From Euryodendron excelsum (lineage: Eukaryota > Streptophyta > Magnoliopsida > Ericales > Pentaphylacaceae), in the NCBI GenBank assembly GCA_033060915.1, contig CM065384.1, positions 18,168,501 through 18,232,500 on the forward strand: a DNA stretch of 64,000 nucleotides, written 5' to 3'. The notes under the pieces are model-generated. The model had not been told where the DNA came from. It made no database searches and saw only the letters and a list, made by a program, of their open reading frames with translations. Positions 34,585-46,322 of the stretch are shown here, in pieces. Within the stretch, counting starts at the first letter, position 1, and every line of letters begins with the position of its first letter. The translations under genes were made by a program, and so were the position numbers.

Positions 34585-35757
34585 GTGGATCTACAAGATC
34601 CACACAATCCACCTTACCCCGAAAGGATTCAAAATAGGGATTCAACTGTTGCCCATTAGCCTTAAATAATGCACCATTGTTAAAAAAATTTTATTCCATA
34701 GCCCCATAAGGGAAAACTTATGTAACTTGGTAAGGTCCAGACCACTTGCTTCTTAATTTACCCGCACAAAGATGGAGTCTAGAATAATAAAGCAACACCT
34801 TTTGACCAACTTGAAAATTCTTGAGCAAAATGTCTTGGTTATGAAATCTCTTCATCCGGGTTTTGGATATTTTGTGTAGTTTATCAAGTTCATTGATTTA
34901 CAATTTTTGGTGGTCACCCACATCCCCCACTTTCTCATTGAACTGGCCGATAGCCCAATAGGCTTTGTGTTCCACTTTTACCAGGAGGTGACATGCTTTT
35001 TCATACACTAAGCGATAAGGGAAAGCACCAAGAATCATTTTGCAAGCAATTTTGTATGCCCACAAAGCGTCAAGCAATCTCATGGTCCAATCCATACGAG
35101 AAGGGTTGAACGTTTTCTGCAAGATAGTTTTAATTTCTATGTTAGCCAATTCGACTTGTCCTTGTGTTTGAGGGTGGTATGGGAGACCAACCTTACGAAA
35201 GATGCCATACTTTTTTGTAAGAACTCCCATAAGCTGATTACAAAAATGGGTTCTACCATCACTTATGATGGCTTTAAACATACCGAACCGTGAGAAAATA
35301 TATTCTTGAAGGAACTTGACCACCACATGGTGATCATTGGTTTAGGTAACGATGGCCTCAACCCACTTTGAAATGTAATCAATGGCCACAATGATATAAA
35401 GATGCCCTAACGAGTTGGGAAAAGGGCCCATAAAGTTAATACCCCAACAATAAAAAATCTCCAAAATAATAATCGGGTGGAGGGGCATCATATGAGCCTT
35501 GACGAGGCTTCTTAATCGTTGGCATCTATCACAAGATAAGCAAAAAGCATGAACATCTTTGAACATTGATGGTCAATATAATCCATATTGAAGGATTTTA
35601 GCAGTGGTCTTTTTGGAGGAAAAGTGCCCCCACAAGCTTGGGAGTGGCAAAACTCCATCACACTCTTGAATTCCTCATCCGGCACATAATGCCAAATGAC
35701 TTGGTCCGAACAATATTTAAACAAGCAAGGTTCCTCCCATGAAAAGTAATGTATCAT
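34585..35757 (-). pseudogene. pol (INT): Athila-type integrase (element A1), broken
   Basis: Read in pieces on the minus strand. The zinc region has CHSQACGGTF (second His of HHCC replaced by Thr) and SCDRCQRL. In the core, [10 protein letters not shown] has Asn where the first catalytic Asp normally stands. The second Asp is kept in ISDGRTHF and the Glu in GQVELANIEIK. The C-terminal part (about 34897-34600) includes a KLRSKWSGPY motif and ends DLVDPP. Stops and frameshifts separate the pieces, notably at about 35340 and 34895. It would insert the element cDNA if intact; here it cannot. Confidence 0.8.
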
Positions 35758-35772
35758 CCTAAAGAATTTACA

Positions 35773-36345
35773 TCAAGTCAAAGAAGAACAATGAGAAGGA
35801 ATCTTGTCGGTTGCAAGATAATTGGCTATATTCACAAACCAAGGTGTTAGGACTTGCCCAAGAGCATTCACATGAAAGAGATGATCATCCAAGAAATGTT
35901 CATTGATAACAGTGGACTCGACAACTTCACCTCCAAGGGGAAGCCTACAGAGGTGATCGGTAACAACGTTCTCAACCCCTTTTTTATCCCTAATCTCAAT
36001 ATGAAATTCTTGCAATAGTAGAACCCACTGATTGAGACGTGGTTTTGCATCGGGTTTGGTCAAGGGGTACTTAAGAGAAGCATGATCGGTACAGATGATG
36101 ACTAAAGAGATGATTAAGTACTCAAAAACCACGACAAGGAGCTCATTTTCTGTAATAGTGTAATTGACTTGAGCTTTATTGAGAGTTTGGAAAGTATAAT
36201 AAATGACATATGGCTTCTTATCTATCCTTTGACCCAATATCTCTCCTACAACATAATCACTCGCATCACACATAAGCTCAAATGGTAAAGACAAATCGGG
36301 TGAAATAGGAGCAGTAGTCAACAACCTTTTAAGCTTGTCAAAAGT
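35773..36345 (-). pseudogene. pol (RH): Athila-type RNase H (element A1)
   Basis: A continuous open stretch of 183 codons on the minus strand with the family order CDASDYVVG, TITENELLVVVF, CTDHASLKYPLTK and LNQWVLLLQEFHIEIRDKKG. The acidic residues D, E and D of the RNase H core are visible. It follows the RT remnant and precedes integrase, as in Ty3/gypsy. This is the longest undamaged segment of A1. Confidence 0.8.
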
Positions 36346-36405
36346 TTCTTAGCATGAAGATGTCCAATCAAACGGAACATCTTAGGATAAAAAATGGCAC
36401 AAAGG

Positions 36406-37307
36406 TCAGGAGATAGCACTAAAACTCTCAAAGAAACTCTGGTAAAAACCTGCATGGCCAAGGAATGATCTCACATCTTTCACAATTCTAGGGGTAGGCA
36501 ACTTTTGGATCAACTCAACTTTAGCCTTATTGACTTCTATCCCTTTATACGACACAATGTGGCCTAACACTATACCATGAGTGACCATAAAATGGGACCG
36601 CACTAAATGAATTTCCTCACACCTCCTCAAAACTTGCTCTAAATTTTCCAAGCACAATTCAAACTTATCTCTGTAAATGGAGAAATCATCCATGAAAACC
36701 TCAATAATATGCTCAACCAAATCACTAAATATACCTATCATATAACGTTGAAAGGTGGCTGGTGCATTTCACAAGCCAAAAGGCATCTGTTTGTATGCAT
36801 AAGTACCAAATAGGCAAGTAAAAGTAGTCTTAGCTTGGTCTTCAAGAGCTATCTCTATTTGGATGTACCCGGAGTACCCATCTAAGAAACAATAGAAAGC
36901 TCTACCCGCAACTCTCTCTAACACTTGATTGAGGAATGGCAAGGAAAAATCATTTCTAGTAACCGCATTGAGTCTCTGATAATCTACACATCCGCCAGCC
37001 AGTTTGAATCCTAGTGGGGATTAACTCATCATTCTCATTTTTTACTACCGTAACTCCCGACTTCTTGGGCACCACTTGAGTTGGACTTACCCACTTAGAA
37101 TCGGAGATGGGGTTATATGATACCCATATCCAAAAGTTTAATCACCTCACCTTTCACTACCTCCTTCATGTTAAGATTCAATCTTCTTTGCATTTACCTA
37201 ATAGATTTAGCATCCTCTTTTAAAAATATCCTATGTGTGCAAACTAAAGGGCTAACCCCATAAACGTCGGCAATAGTCCACCCTAAGGCCTTTCTATGGG
37301 TCTTGAG
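36406..37307 (-). pseudogene. pol (RT): Athila-type reverse transcriptase, C-terminal part (A1)
   Basis: Begins at the LTR C insertion with LKTHRKALGWTIADVYGVSP, a segment typical of Athila RT. Then come EDAKSIR...RRLN, a decayed middle with several stops, MPFGL*NAPATFQR (Cys to stop), and the active-site block EVFMDDFSIY with the Asp pair kept. The tail VELIQKLPTP...VRSFLGHAGFY is clear. The preceding segment continues at 42947 beyond the solo LTR. Non-functional. Confidence 0.8.
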
Positions 37308-40300
37308 TGTCGCGCTCAGATTTTTCACACTCGGGGAATACTCACACAAGCGGGAAAAATGTTGTACTCTCTCGTTAGAACTCACCCTCCTAAAAGAATG
37401 AGTGCGACTAGGTTTGAATTGAAAATAGATTTGAATAAAGGGCTTTTGGAAAAAGATTTGGAGTCGCCACCTAACTTGATTAAGGTGAGTTAGGTCACCT
37501 AAAAACTAAGCATAATCCAAAGACTACACTTAGAGTTTTTGGAAAAGGTTTTGGAAAATACCACCTCAAGAGAGGGTTTTTAAGAAAAAACAAGTTGTTT
37601 GGCAACCTTTGGAAAACATTTAGCCCTTTTTTGAAAATATCTCCTTTTTGGTCTTTTAAATCAGTGATTCCAGGTTCGGAGGTTAGTTACGTGTAGGGAA
37701 GACGCACTAAGCCATCACCCTACCCCGCCCTTTTGGTACCTACATATCAATCTACCCTAGATTCACCTATAAGAGTCTTCAACCAACTATAGCTCAATCC
37801 TATCCACCTTGGAAAACAATGCTTGAAAAGAAACTAACATGATGTATGATATGCAAGTGCAAGGAAAGAGAGTTGATTTGGAAATAGATTTGAAAAGAAG
37901 AATTTGATTTGATTTAAAATTTGGAGACAAGATTTTGGAAATTGAAATTGAAGATTGAAAATAGAAATTTAAAATTGGAAATTTGAAGATAGATTGGAGA
38001 TTTGGAAAGATTTTGAAATTTGAAATTGGAAACATATGGAGGAATTTGAAATTGGAAAGAAGTTGTGACCGCACCTATGAAGGTTGACTACGTATCCTTT
38101 TGGAGGAATCAGGTCAGTCGTAGTTCGGACAAGAGTCCGATTGAAAATAGAATGTTTGATTTGAAAAAGGAGTTGAATTGGAAATTGAATTGGAAGATTG
38201 AGAAATTGAACTTTGATTGGAAGATTGAAACTTGAAATTTAGAATTTTGAAATTGAAGAGATTGAATTTTGATTTGAAAAGATTTGAAAAGACTTGACTT
38301 TGGAAAACTCGGTTTTAGGAACCCTAGACTTAAAGACTTCAAAGAGAAGGATTGGATTTGACTTGGAAAGATTTTTGAAAAAATAATTGACTTGAATATT
38401 AGACTTGGAAGATTTAGGAAAGGATTGGATTTAGGAAGGGTTCGAATTAGGAAAGGTCCGATTTAGGAAAGTTTCAAATTTGAAAAGTTTCAACTTAGGA
38501 AAGTTTTCAAATTAGGAAAGTTTTCGACTTAGGAAAGTTTTCGAATTAGGGAAGTGTTCATTTTAGGAAAGTTTTGAAATTAGGAAAGTTTCAACTTAGG
38601 AAAGTTTTGAATTAGGGAAGGTTTTGAAATTGGAAAGTTTCGCTTTAAGAAAGGTTTTGAAATAGGAAAGTGTTGAATTTAAAAATGTTTTGAATTAGGA
38701 AAAGTTTAGATTGAGAAAGTTTTAGAATTTGGAAAGTTTCAAGTTAAGAAAGTTTTGAGTTTGGAAAGCTTATGAAATTTGGAAGGATTGGAAATTTGGA
38801 AAGTTTTAGAGTTTGAATTTTAGAAAATCTTGAGATTAGGAAAGGTTTGAAAAACTTATATTTAGAAAGTTAAGATTTGAAAAGGGATAGAGTTAGGAAA
38901 GGGTTGAATTAGGAAAGATATGGAAGTTAAGCTTTAAAATTTAGGAAAGATTTCTATGTTCAAGTTTTGGAAACTTAAGATTTAGGAAATGAGAAGATTA
39001 GGAAGGATTCGATTTTAGAAAAGATTTGGATTTTGAAATTTAAAGAAAGATTTGAAGTTTTAGGTTTAGGAAACTTATGGTTTAAGAAGGTAGGAAATTA
39101 GGAAGGAGCTGAATTAGGAAAGGTTTGGATTTGTTTCCTAAAAGAGAAAGTTTGATTTCGTTTTCAAAAACGGAGGATTGGATTTGATTTCCTAAACGGG
39201 AAGATTTGATTTGGTTTCCTAAAGGGGAGATAGGATTTGGCAAGGATTTGGAAAGGGAGATTCTAGAAACCCTAGATTTGAAAGTGTAGAATTTTAACAT
39301 AGAAAAGAGGTTTTGGAAATGTGTATAGTTTGGATGTAGAAAACGAGAGATTTTGGAAACCTAGGTTTGGGAAAAAGTTTGAAAATCATGTTTTTGGAAA
39401 GAAAATTATGGTTTCCTAATTGTGAGTTCTAGGGCTCGACTTGGGCTCTAAGGAAAGAGGATTTTTGGAAAGCGCATTTTTGAAAATGAAGGTTTTTTAG
39501 AAGGGAATCCTAGGGAGGAGTTTTTGGAAAGTGAATTTGAAGATAGAGTTTTTAGAAAAATATTTTAAAGAGAAGGAGTTTTTGGAAAGTGTGTTTTTGG
39601 AAACGAAGATTTTAGAAAGAAAATCCTAGAGGGGAATTTCTAGAAGGAAGATTTTGGGAAAAAGAGTTTTTAGAAAGATTTTTAGGGAGCGTTTTTGGAA
39701 AGTGGATTTTGGGAAGAGCATTTTGGAAAGGAGTTGAAAAAGGAGGTTTTGAAAAATAGATTTTTGGAAAGAGTTTTTGAAAACAACTTTGGAAAGAAGA
39801 GCTTTTGGGAAGCATGTTGAAAAAGAGGGTTTTAGAAATAAAGACTTTTGAAAAGTGAGCTTTTTGGAAAATATAAAAATATCTCGCTTTCCTAAAGCGA
39901 CTCTAACCATAAGAAGGCTAGAACCACTTTAAGAAAGCGGTTTTGAAAACAACAAGATTTGAAAATATGAACCATATTGGTCACTTTGAATGTAATACTT
40001 TCCTAAAGCAACCCTAGCCATGAAAAAGCTATAATCACCCTAGGATTGTGATTTTGAAAACATGTTTTTGAAAAGGAGATTTTGATGCAATTTTGAAAAC
40101 AAGTTCGAAAACGATTTTGAAAACAACTTTGAAAATGGTTTTTGGAAGATGCAAGATCATGATATACACAATGCAATTTTGGGGTCGTGAACATACAAGG
40201 CTAAGGCTTCACCACATAATCAAGGGGGCCGGACCCACGTGGTCTCTAGTTAGACTAGAAGAAAGCCCCCGATACGGTGACTCTCCCATAGCCCAATCCT

Positions 40301-42941
40301 ACACATGAACCGGGAATCCCCTTGTTTCAAGCATGTAAAGAAAGGGGGGGAAAGAGATGAGGGATTCAAATAGAGAAAACCCAAGTGGGTTGGAAAGAGA
40401 AAAGAGAAGGGGAAGTGTGGAAATTTAAATGAGGAGCCTACCGTATGTCTTGTTTATTTTGCGCGCCTTGCTTGGCTTCGATCTTCGGTCTTCGTCTTGA
40501 TCTTCGTCTTCAATCTTCAAGAGTTGTCTTCAAGCTTTAGATGGCAGATCTTCAAGTCTTTGAAGAAGGGTTGAAGGTTAGTGTATAAGTGTATGGGGGT
40601 GTGTATGAGTATATAGGAGGCTAGGGTTTAGCGTATGGTGGCTAGGGTTTGGAAAACCTAGGGAGGCTAGGGTTTAGGGATTGTTCGAGCTCTGTATATC
40701 GAATTATATGATTTTTAGACTGAGTTTGCGCATCCTTTTCACGTTGGAAGAGGCTTTGTATTTATAGAGGTTGAACAACACTGGCGCCTGTTGTAGTGGC
40801 GCCAGGCCAAACTTTACACTGGCGGCACTAGGAGTTGCGCTAGGCCATTTTTTGGCTTGGTGCCAGCCATTTAGGAAATGTTTAAGGTCAGCAAGTAACA
40901 TATCTTTGACTAGATTTGGGCGCCTGTACTAGTGACTACCATGCAATTTTTAGCCTGGCTTCACTAGGAGTGACTCCGGAAAGTTCGGAAATGATTTGAA
41001 GAGGCCAGGAATGACCCGAAAAGCCGGAAAAGAGCAAGAACACTTAAAATAGTGTCCCGGAGGTATTTGAATTGAAAAGTGAGGATAGAATGTGTCGGAA
41101 GGGTTGACCGGGCCGTTAAGGGCAAAATGGTCAATCGAGTTAGAAAGCTGCCGGGACAGACTCGGACTTTCCTGGAAGAAGACTCGGGATTTGGAAACAT
41201 TATTTAGAATGTTCCCAAAGGTTACCGATTTGATACCCAGAACCGGTGTGGTCAGAAGAGGTGACCGGCCCACCAAGGGTAAAACGGTTATTTCGCACCA
41301 GGTTTGCTAGAACTGACTCGGAATGAATCAGAAAGGTAGGGGAAGGTTGAGAATACTATAAGAAGTAATCTCATAAGGTTACCAGTTTGATACCCAGAGT
41401 CGGTGTGGTCGAAAAAGGAGATCGGCCCACTAGGGGCAAAACAGTCATTTTGTACCGGATTTGCCGGAACTGACTCGGAATGATCCGGAAAGGTAAAAGG
41501 AGGTTGAGAACACTATAAAAAGTAGTCTCAAGAGGTTACCGGTTTGATACCCAGAGCCAGCATGGTCAGAAAAAGGAGACCAGCCCCCAGGGGTAAAACG
41601 GTCATTTTACACCGGGTTTGCCGGAAATGACTCGAAATGATCCGAAAAAGTAGATGGGGATTGAGAATACTATAAGAAGTAATCTTAGAGGATTACCGGT
41701 TTGATACCCAAAGCCGGTGTGGTTCCTGGGGCATTCGGATGCCTAGGGGCGAAAGGGTCATCTTAACCGGAAAGTTTCGAAAATGGTCCAAGGGATAGTT
41801 TGGTCATTTTTCACCGAAGTGGGCTAACAGACACTGGTGTTGACCTGGGTTTTGAGTGTTTCCGCCACTCTAATGGCAGTCGTTGTGACACAGGGGTTTG
41901 TTGGCAATTCCCTATATCGACCTATTTGTGAATATTTCTGCTACTCTAACGGTTGTGATATTTACGAGTATTTTCACTACTCAGACCGTCTCAAGGAATA
42001 AACTGCCTCGAGAGAGGGATTGGAAAGGGGACTTACCGTCTTCAAAAAGACGTGCCTGGTTGGAACCATCTCGAGGAATAAACTGTCTCGAGAGTGGGAT
42101 TGGAAAGGGGACTTACCGTCTTCGAAAAGACGTGCCTGAATTGGAACCGTCTCGAGGAATAAACTGTCTTGAGAGAGGGATTGGAAAGGGGACTTATCGT
42201 CTTCGAAAAGACGTGCCTAGTTGGAACTGTCTCGAGGAACAAACTATCTCGAGAGAGGGGTTGGAAAAGGGACTTACCATCTTCGAAAAGACGTGCCTGG
42301 TTGGAACCGTCTCGAGGAATAAACTATCTCGAGAGTGGGATTGGAAAGGGGACTTACTGTCTTCGAAAAGACATGCCTGGATTGGAATCGTCTCAAGGAA
42401 TAAACTGTCTCGAGAAATGGATTGGAACGGGGACTTACCGTATTCAAAAAGACGTGCCTAGTTGGAACCGTCTCGTGGAATAAACTGTCTCGAGAGAGGG
42501 GTTGGAAAGGGGACTTACCGTCTTCGAAAAGACGTGCCTGGTTGGAACCGTCTCGAGGAATAAACTGTCTCGAGAGAGGGATTGGAAAGGGGACTTACCG
42601 TCTTCGAAAAGAAGTTCCTGGATTGAAACCATCTCGAGGAATAAACTATCTCGAGAGAGGGGTTGGAAAGGGGACTTACCATCTTCGAAAAGACGTGCCA
42701 GGATTAGAACCGTCTCGAGGAATAAACTGTCTTGAGAGAGGGGTTGAAATTGGAAAGAACAATGCCCCTAAGGGCATTTTGGTCAGTTTGCCTCTATTTA
42801 GGCCTAGTGCGCCCGCGAAGCGATGGAAAGGTGGGATTTGGACTTAGAAAGTTGGCTTTGATTGGAATATGCCCACAATGACTTGAACACAAGTCTGGAT
42901 GGAGTGTAGACTGCGGAACGGTCAAAAATGGGGTGCTTACA
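37308..42941 (-). mobile_element. Solo Ogre-like LTR C (5.6 kb)
   Basis: Runs from TGTCGCGCTCAG to GGGGTGCTTACA, with no primer binding site or polypurine tract at either side and an exact TTGAG duplication, so it is a solo LTR. It contains the purine-rich tract (37855-40145), TATA at 40759-40766, a degenerate GGCGCC region (40780-40870), four diverged 157-bp units (about 41237-41720) and ten 80-bp units (41988-42750). The GAGTA array is reduced to one or two copies. It is more diverged than LTR1/LTR2. Confidence 0.9.
41988..42750 (-). repeat. Ten-unit 80-bp array in LTR C
   Basis: Starts of 'gtctcgagg' or variants fall at about 41988, 42068, 42148, 42228, 42308, 42389, 42469, 42549, 42629 and 42709. 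The second hairpin on the sense strand is CGTCTT-TTCG-AAGACG in most units, where LTR B and E have CGTCTC-TTCG-GAGACG. This array has two to three times as many units as in any other LTR here. Confidence 0.85.
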
Positions 42942-42946
42942 TTGAG

Positions 42947-43687
42947 TAAATTAATCAATCCCTCCTCTTGGCTTGAAAATAGGCTAGAAGAAATCACTAC
43001 GGGGTATGTCTCTCCTTCTCCTAAAAATGCATATTTCAAGGCACTTGGCAAAGGTTTCCGCTCTGGAATTGCAGGCATCACCTCTGATGGGAATGGTTTG
43101 GTGGAATTAGGTTCTAGAGGTTCAAAAGAAGGAATCCATTAATTCACTTACATACAAGAACTACCCTCTAAACTTAAGTTACTAAACCTTCTTACCCCAA
43201 TACTATCATTTTCGAGTGAATTATGAGACTCACTCCTCACTATTGCTTTCTCTATTAGGTCATCAAAAAACTCATTCTCAAAGTGATCTTAGACTATAAC
43301 ACCAATCAAATCAACTTCTAGAATATCCTTACACTCTCCTATCTTCTTAGCCACCGAGAAAATGTTCAACTCAAATGAAGTATTCCCAAAGCACAATTTC
43401 ACTACCCCATCCCTCACATGAATGATAGCATTTGCAGTTGCTAGGAATTGATGACCTAGGATGATGGGAATAAGAGCTCGAACATTTTATACCAGTTGAG
43501 TCTCTAGGACTATGAAATCAACGGGGAAGAAGAAGTTATCTACTTAAGTGAGCATATCCTCTATGATTCCCTTAGGCACTTTGACAAACTATCCGCTAGT
43601 TCTAGGACAACTCTAGTGGGTTTCAACTCTCCTACCCCAAGTTCCTTATATACCGAATAAGGGAGAAGATTCACACTAGAACCTAGG
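42947..43687 (-). pseudogene. pol (PR): Athila-type protease and linker (element A1)
   Basis: From 43687 leftwards on the minus strand: LGSSVNLLPYSVYKELGVGE, LKPTRVVLELADSL (protease region downstream of the active-site loop), ILGHQFLATANAIIHVRDGV, then a decayed stretch and LPSALKYAFLGEGETYPVVI before the LTR C insertion. Several frameshifts and stops interrupt it. The active-site DTG-type part would lie upstream of 43687 and is cut off by the LTR D1 junction. Confidence 0.75.
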
Positions 43688-44712
43688 TGTCGCGCCTCGA
43701 TTTTTGCACTCGAGAAAAATACGCATAAGTGGGAAAAACATGGCACTCTTTCGTTAGAACTCATCCTCCTAGAAGGACGAGTGTGACTAAGTTTGAATTA
43801 GAAATTGATTTTCAATAAGGGCTTTTGGAAAAGATTTGGAGTTGCCACCTAACTTGATTAAGGTGAGTTAGGTCACCTAAAACTAAGCACAATCTGAAGA
43901 TTACACTTCGGGTTTTTAAAAAGATTTTAAGAACTTCCTCAAGAGAGGGTTTTTTAAGAAAATAGGTTGTTTGGCAACCTTTGAAAAGTTTTAACCCCCT
44001 TTTTGAAAGTAACTCGATTTTGGTCTTCGAAAACAGTGACACTAGGTACGGAGGTGGGTTACGTGTAGGGAAGACGCACTAAGCCATCACCCTACTCCGC
44101 CCTTGCGGTACCTATATGTCTATTCATCCTAGGTTCACTCATTCAGAATTTTTGATTAATAAATGTCCAAAACTATCCACTTTAGAAAAGAACTTTTAGA
44201 AAGAAGTTTGACATGATGCATGATATGCAAGTGTAAGAATTTGATTTGAATTTGAAAGTAGATTTGAAAAGACTTGATTGATTTTAAAAATAGATTTGAA
44301 AATAAGACTTTGAAGTTTGAAAGAAAGTTTTAGAAATTGGAAATATAGATTTGAAAATAGGTTTTAGAATTAAAAACTTGAAATAGATCATGGAATTGGA
44401 AACTTGAAAATGGTTATGGGATTAGAAACTTGAAAAAGGTTGTGACCGTACCCATGAGGGTTACCTGCGTATCCCTTTTTGAGAATCAAGTCAGTTGTAG
44501 TTTGGACAAGGGTCCGATTGAAAATAGATATTTTTAGGTTTTGAAAAGTTTGATTTGAAGAAAATTTGATTCGAAAAGAGTTTGATTTGAAAAGGAGTTT
44601 GATTTGAACTTTAAATAAGAGACTTGAAATTGAACTTGGAATTGACTTTGATATGAAATAGAACTTGAGGATTTGAAATTGATTTTGATTCAAAAAGATT
44701 GAACTTGGACTT
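43688..44712 (-). mobile_element. Truncated Ogre-type LTR D1 (3' end only)
   Basis: Starts TGTCGCGCCTCG (sense end ...CGAGGCGCGACA) directly after Athila protease sequence. It contains the U5 block and the start of the purine tract, then stops at D2. It is more diverged from the other LTRs than C or E. Confidence 0.75.
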
Positions 44713-46271
44713 TGTCGCTCCTTGATTTTTCGCACCCGAGAAAAATACGCACAAGTGAGAAAAATTTGAATTCATCCTCCCTCTCGTTAGAACTCATCCT
44801 CCTAGAAGGACGAGTGTGACTAGGTTTGAATTAAAAATTTGATTTGAATAAGGGCTTTTGAAAAAGGTTTGGAGTTGCCACCTAACTTGGTTAAGGTGAG
44901 TTAGGTCACATAAAACTAAGCACAATCAGAAGATTACACTTAGAGTTTCTGAAAAGATTTTGAAAACTTCCTCAAGCGAGGGTTTTTAGAAAATAGGTTG
45001 TTTGGCAATCTTTGCAAATATGTAAGCCCTTTAAAAATAACTCTATTTTGGTCTTTGAAAACAGTGATTCTAGGTTCGGAGGTTGGTTATGTGTAGAGAA
45101 GATATCCTAAGATCATCACCCTACCCTGCCCTTGTAGTACCTACATATCTATTTACCCTAGGTTCACTCATTAGAGTCTTTGATTAATAAATGTCCAAAA
45201 TTATCCACTTTAGATGAGAACTTTAAAAAGAAGTTTGACATGATGCATGACATACAAGTGCAAGAATTAAAACTTGATTTTGAAAATAGACTTGACAAGA
45301 AGATTTGATTTTGAAAAGAGATTTGAAAAGAAGACTTGATTTGAAATTGGAAAGAAGGTTTTAGAAATTAAAAATAAAGATTTGAAAATAGATTTTGGAA
45401 TTTGAAACTTGAAATAGATCACGGAATTGGAAGTTTGAAAATAGTTATGGAATTCTAAACTTAAGAAAAGTTATGACCGCACTCATGTGGATTGCCTACG
45501 TATCTCTTTTTTGTAAATCAGGTCAGACGTAGTTCAGGCAAGAGTCCGATTGAAAATAGACACTTTTAAGTTCTGAAAAGTTTGACTTGAAAGGACTTGA
45601 TTAGAAGAAGAATTTGATTTGAAAAAGGAGTTTGATTTGAAAACTTGACTTGGAATAATTTGGAAAGTTATGGTTTAGGAAATATTGGACTTTGAAAAGC
45701 TTTAGATTTGGAAAGTTTGAACTTAGGAAAGTTCCATTTTAGAAAAGTGCTAAATTAGAAAAGTTTCGGATTTAGAAAGTTTTAACTTAGAAAAGTTTTG
45801 AATTTAGAAAGTTTCAACTTAGGAAAGTTTTGAATTTAGAAAACTTTGAAATTAGAAAAGTTTTGATTTTGGAAAGATTTCAATCTAAGAAAGATTTGGA
45901 AATTGAAAAGTTTGATTTAAGAAAGATTTAGAAAGTTTAGAAATTAGGAAAGGATTAAATTTAGAAAGATTTGATTTCTATTTCCAAAAGAGATGATTTG
46001 ATTTAGTTTTCAAAATGGAGGATTGGATTTGGTTTGCTAAGTTGGAAGACTAGATTTGACATGGAATTGGAAAGGATGAGATTTAAAAACTTGAATTTCG
46101 AAAATATGATTTGGCATGAAAATAGAAGTTCAGGAAACCTAAGAGTTTGATGTAGAAAATAGAAGTTTGGAAAGCTATGATTGGATGTGGAAAAGGAAAG
46201 TGAAAATTAGGGTTTCCTAATCATTAGCTCTAGGGCTTGACTTGGGCTTCAAGAAAAAGACATTTTGGAAA
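44713..46271 (-). mobile_element. Truncated Ogre-type LTR D2 (3' end only)
   Basis: Starts TGTCGCTCCTTG after 'ggactt' of D1 and repeats the U5 block ('ggagttgccacctaacttgg') and the purine tract. It breaks at 46271 against Athila RT sequence, with no U3. Either D2 inserted in D1 or the two recombined, followed by a deletion. Confidence 0.75.
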
Positions 46272-46322
46272 GATTTAGTGCCCACTAGAATTTTAACTGG
46301 GTGGCGTATGTGCATTGATTAC
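46272..46322 (+). pseudogene. pol (RT): Athila-type RT, short N-terminal fragment (element A2)
   Basis: Reads DLVPTRILTGWRMCIDY on the plus strand, the conserved RT segment that precedes the palm. It continues at 51725 after the solo LTR (YHRLNAVTRKDHFPLPF). Upstream RT, protease and gag are missing, replaced by LTR D2. Confidence 0.8.

Larger units (their letters stand above)
37303..42946. other. Target-site duplications TTGAG flanking solo LTR C
   Basis: TTGAG occurs at 37303-37307 and again at 42942-42946, directly outside the TG and CA ends. Athila coding sequence resumes across it (EEGLINLL before, LKTHRKALGW after), which confirms a clean 5-bp insertion. Confidence 0.9.

Noticed and set aside
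41898..42847. Several overlapping 100-190 codon plus-strand frames with SRGIN repeats in LTR C
   Set aside because: Translations of the 80-bp array on the antisense side of the LTR in three frames; repeat artefacts.
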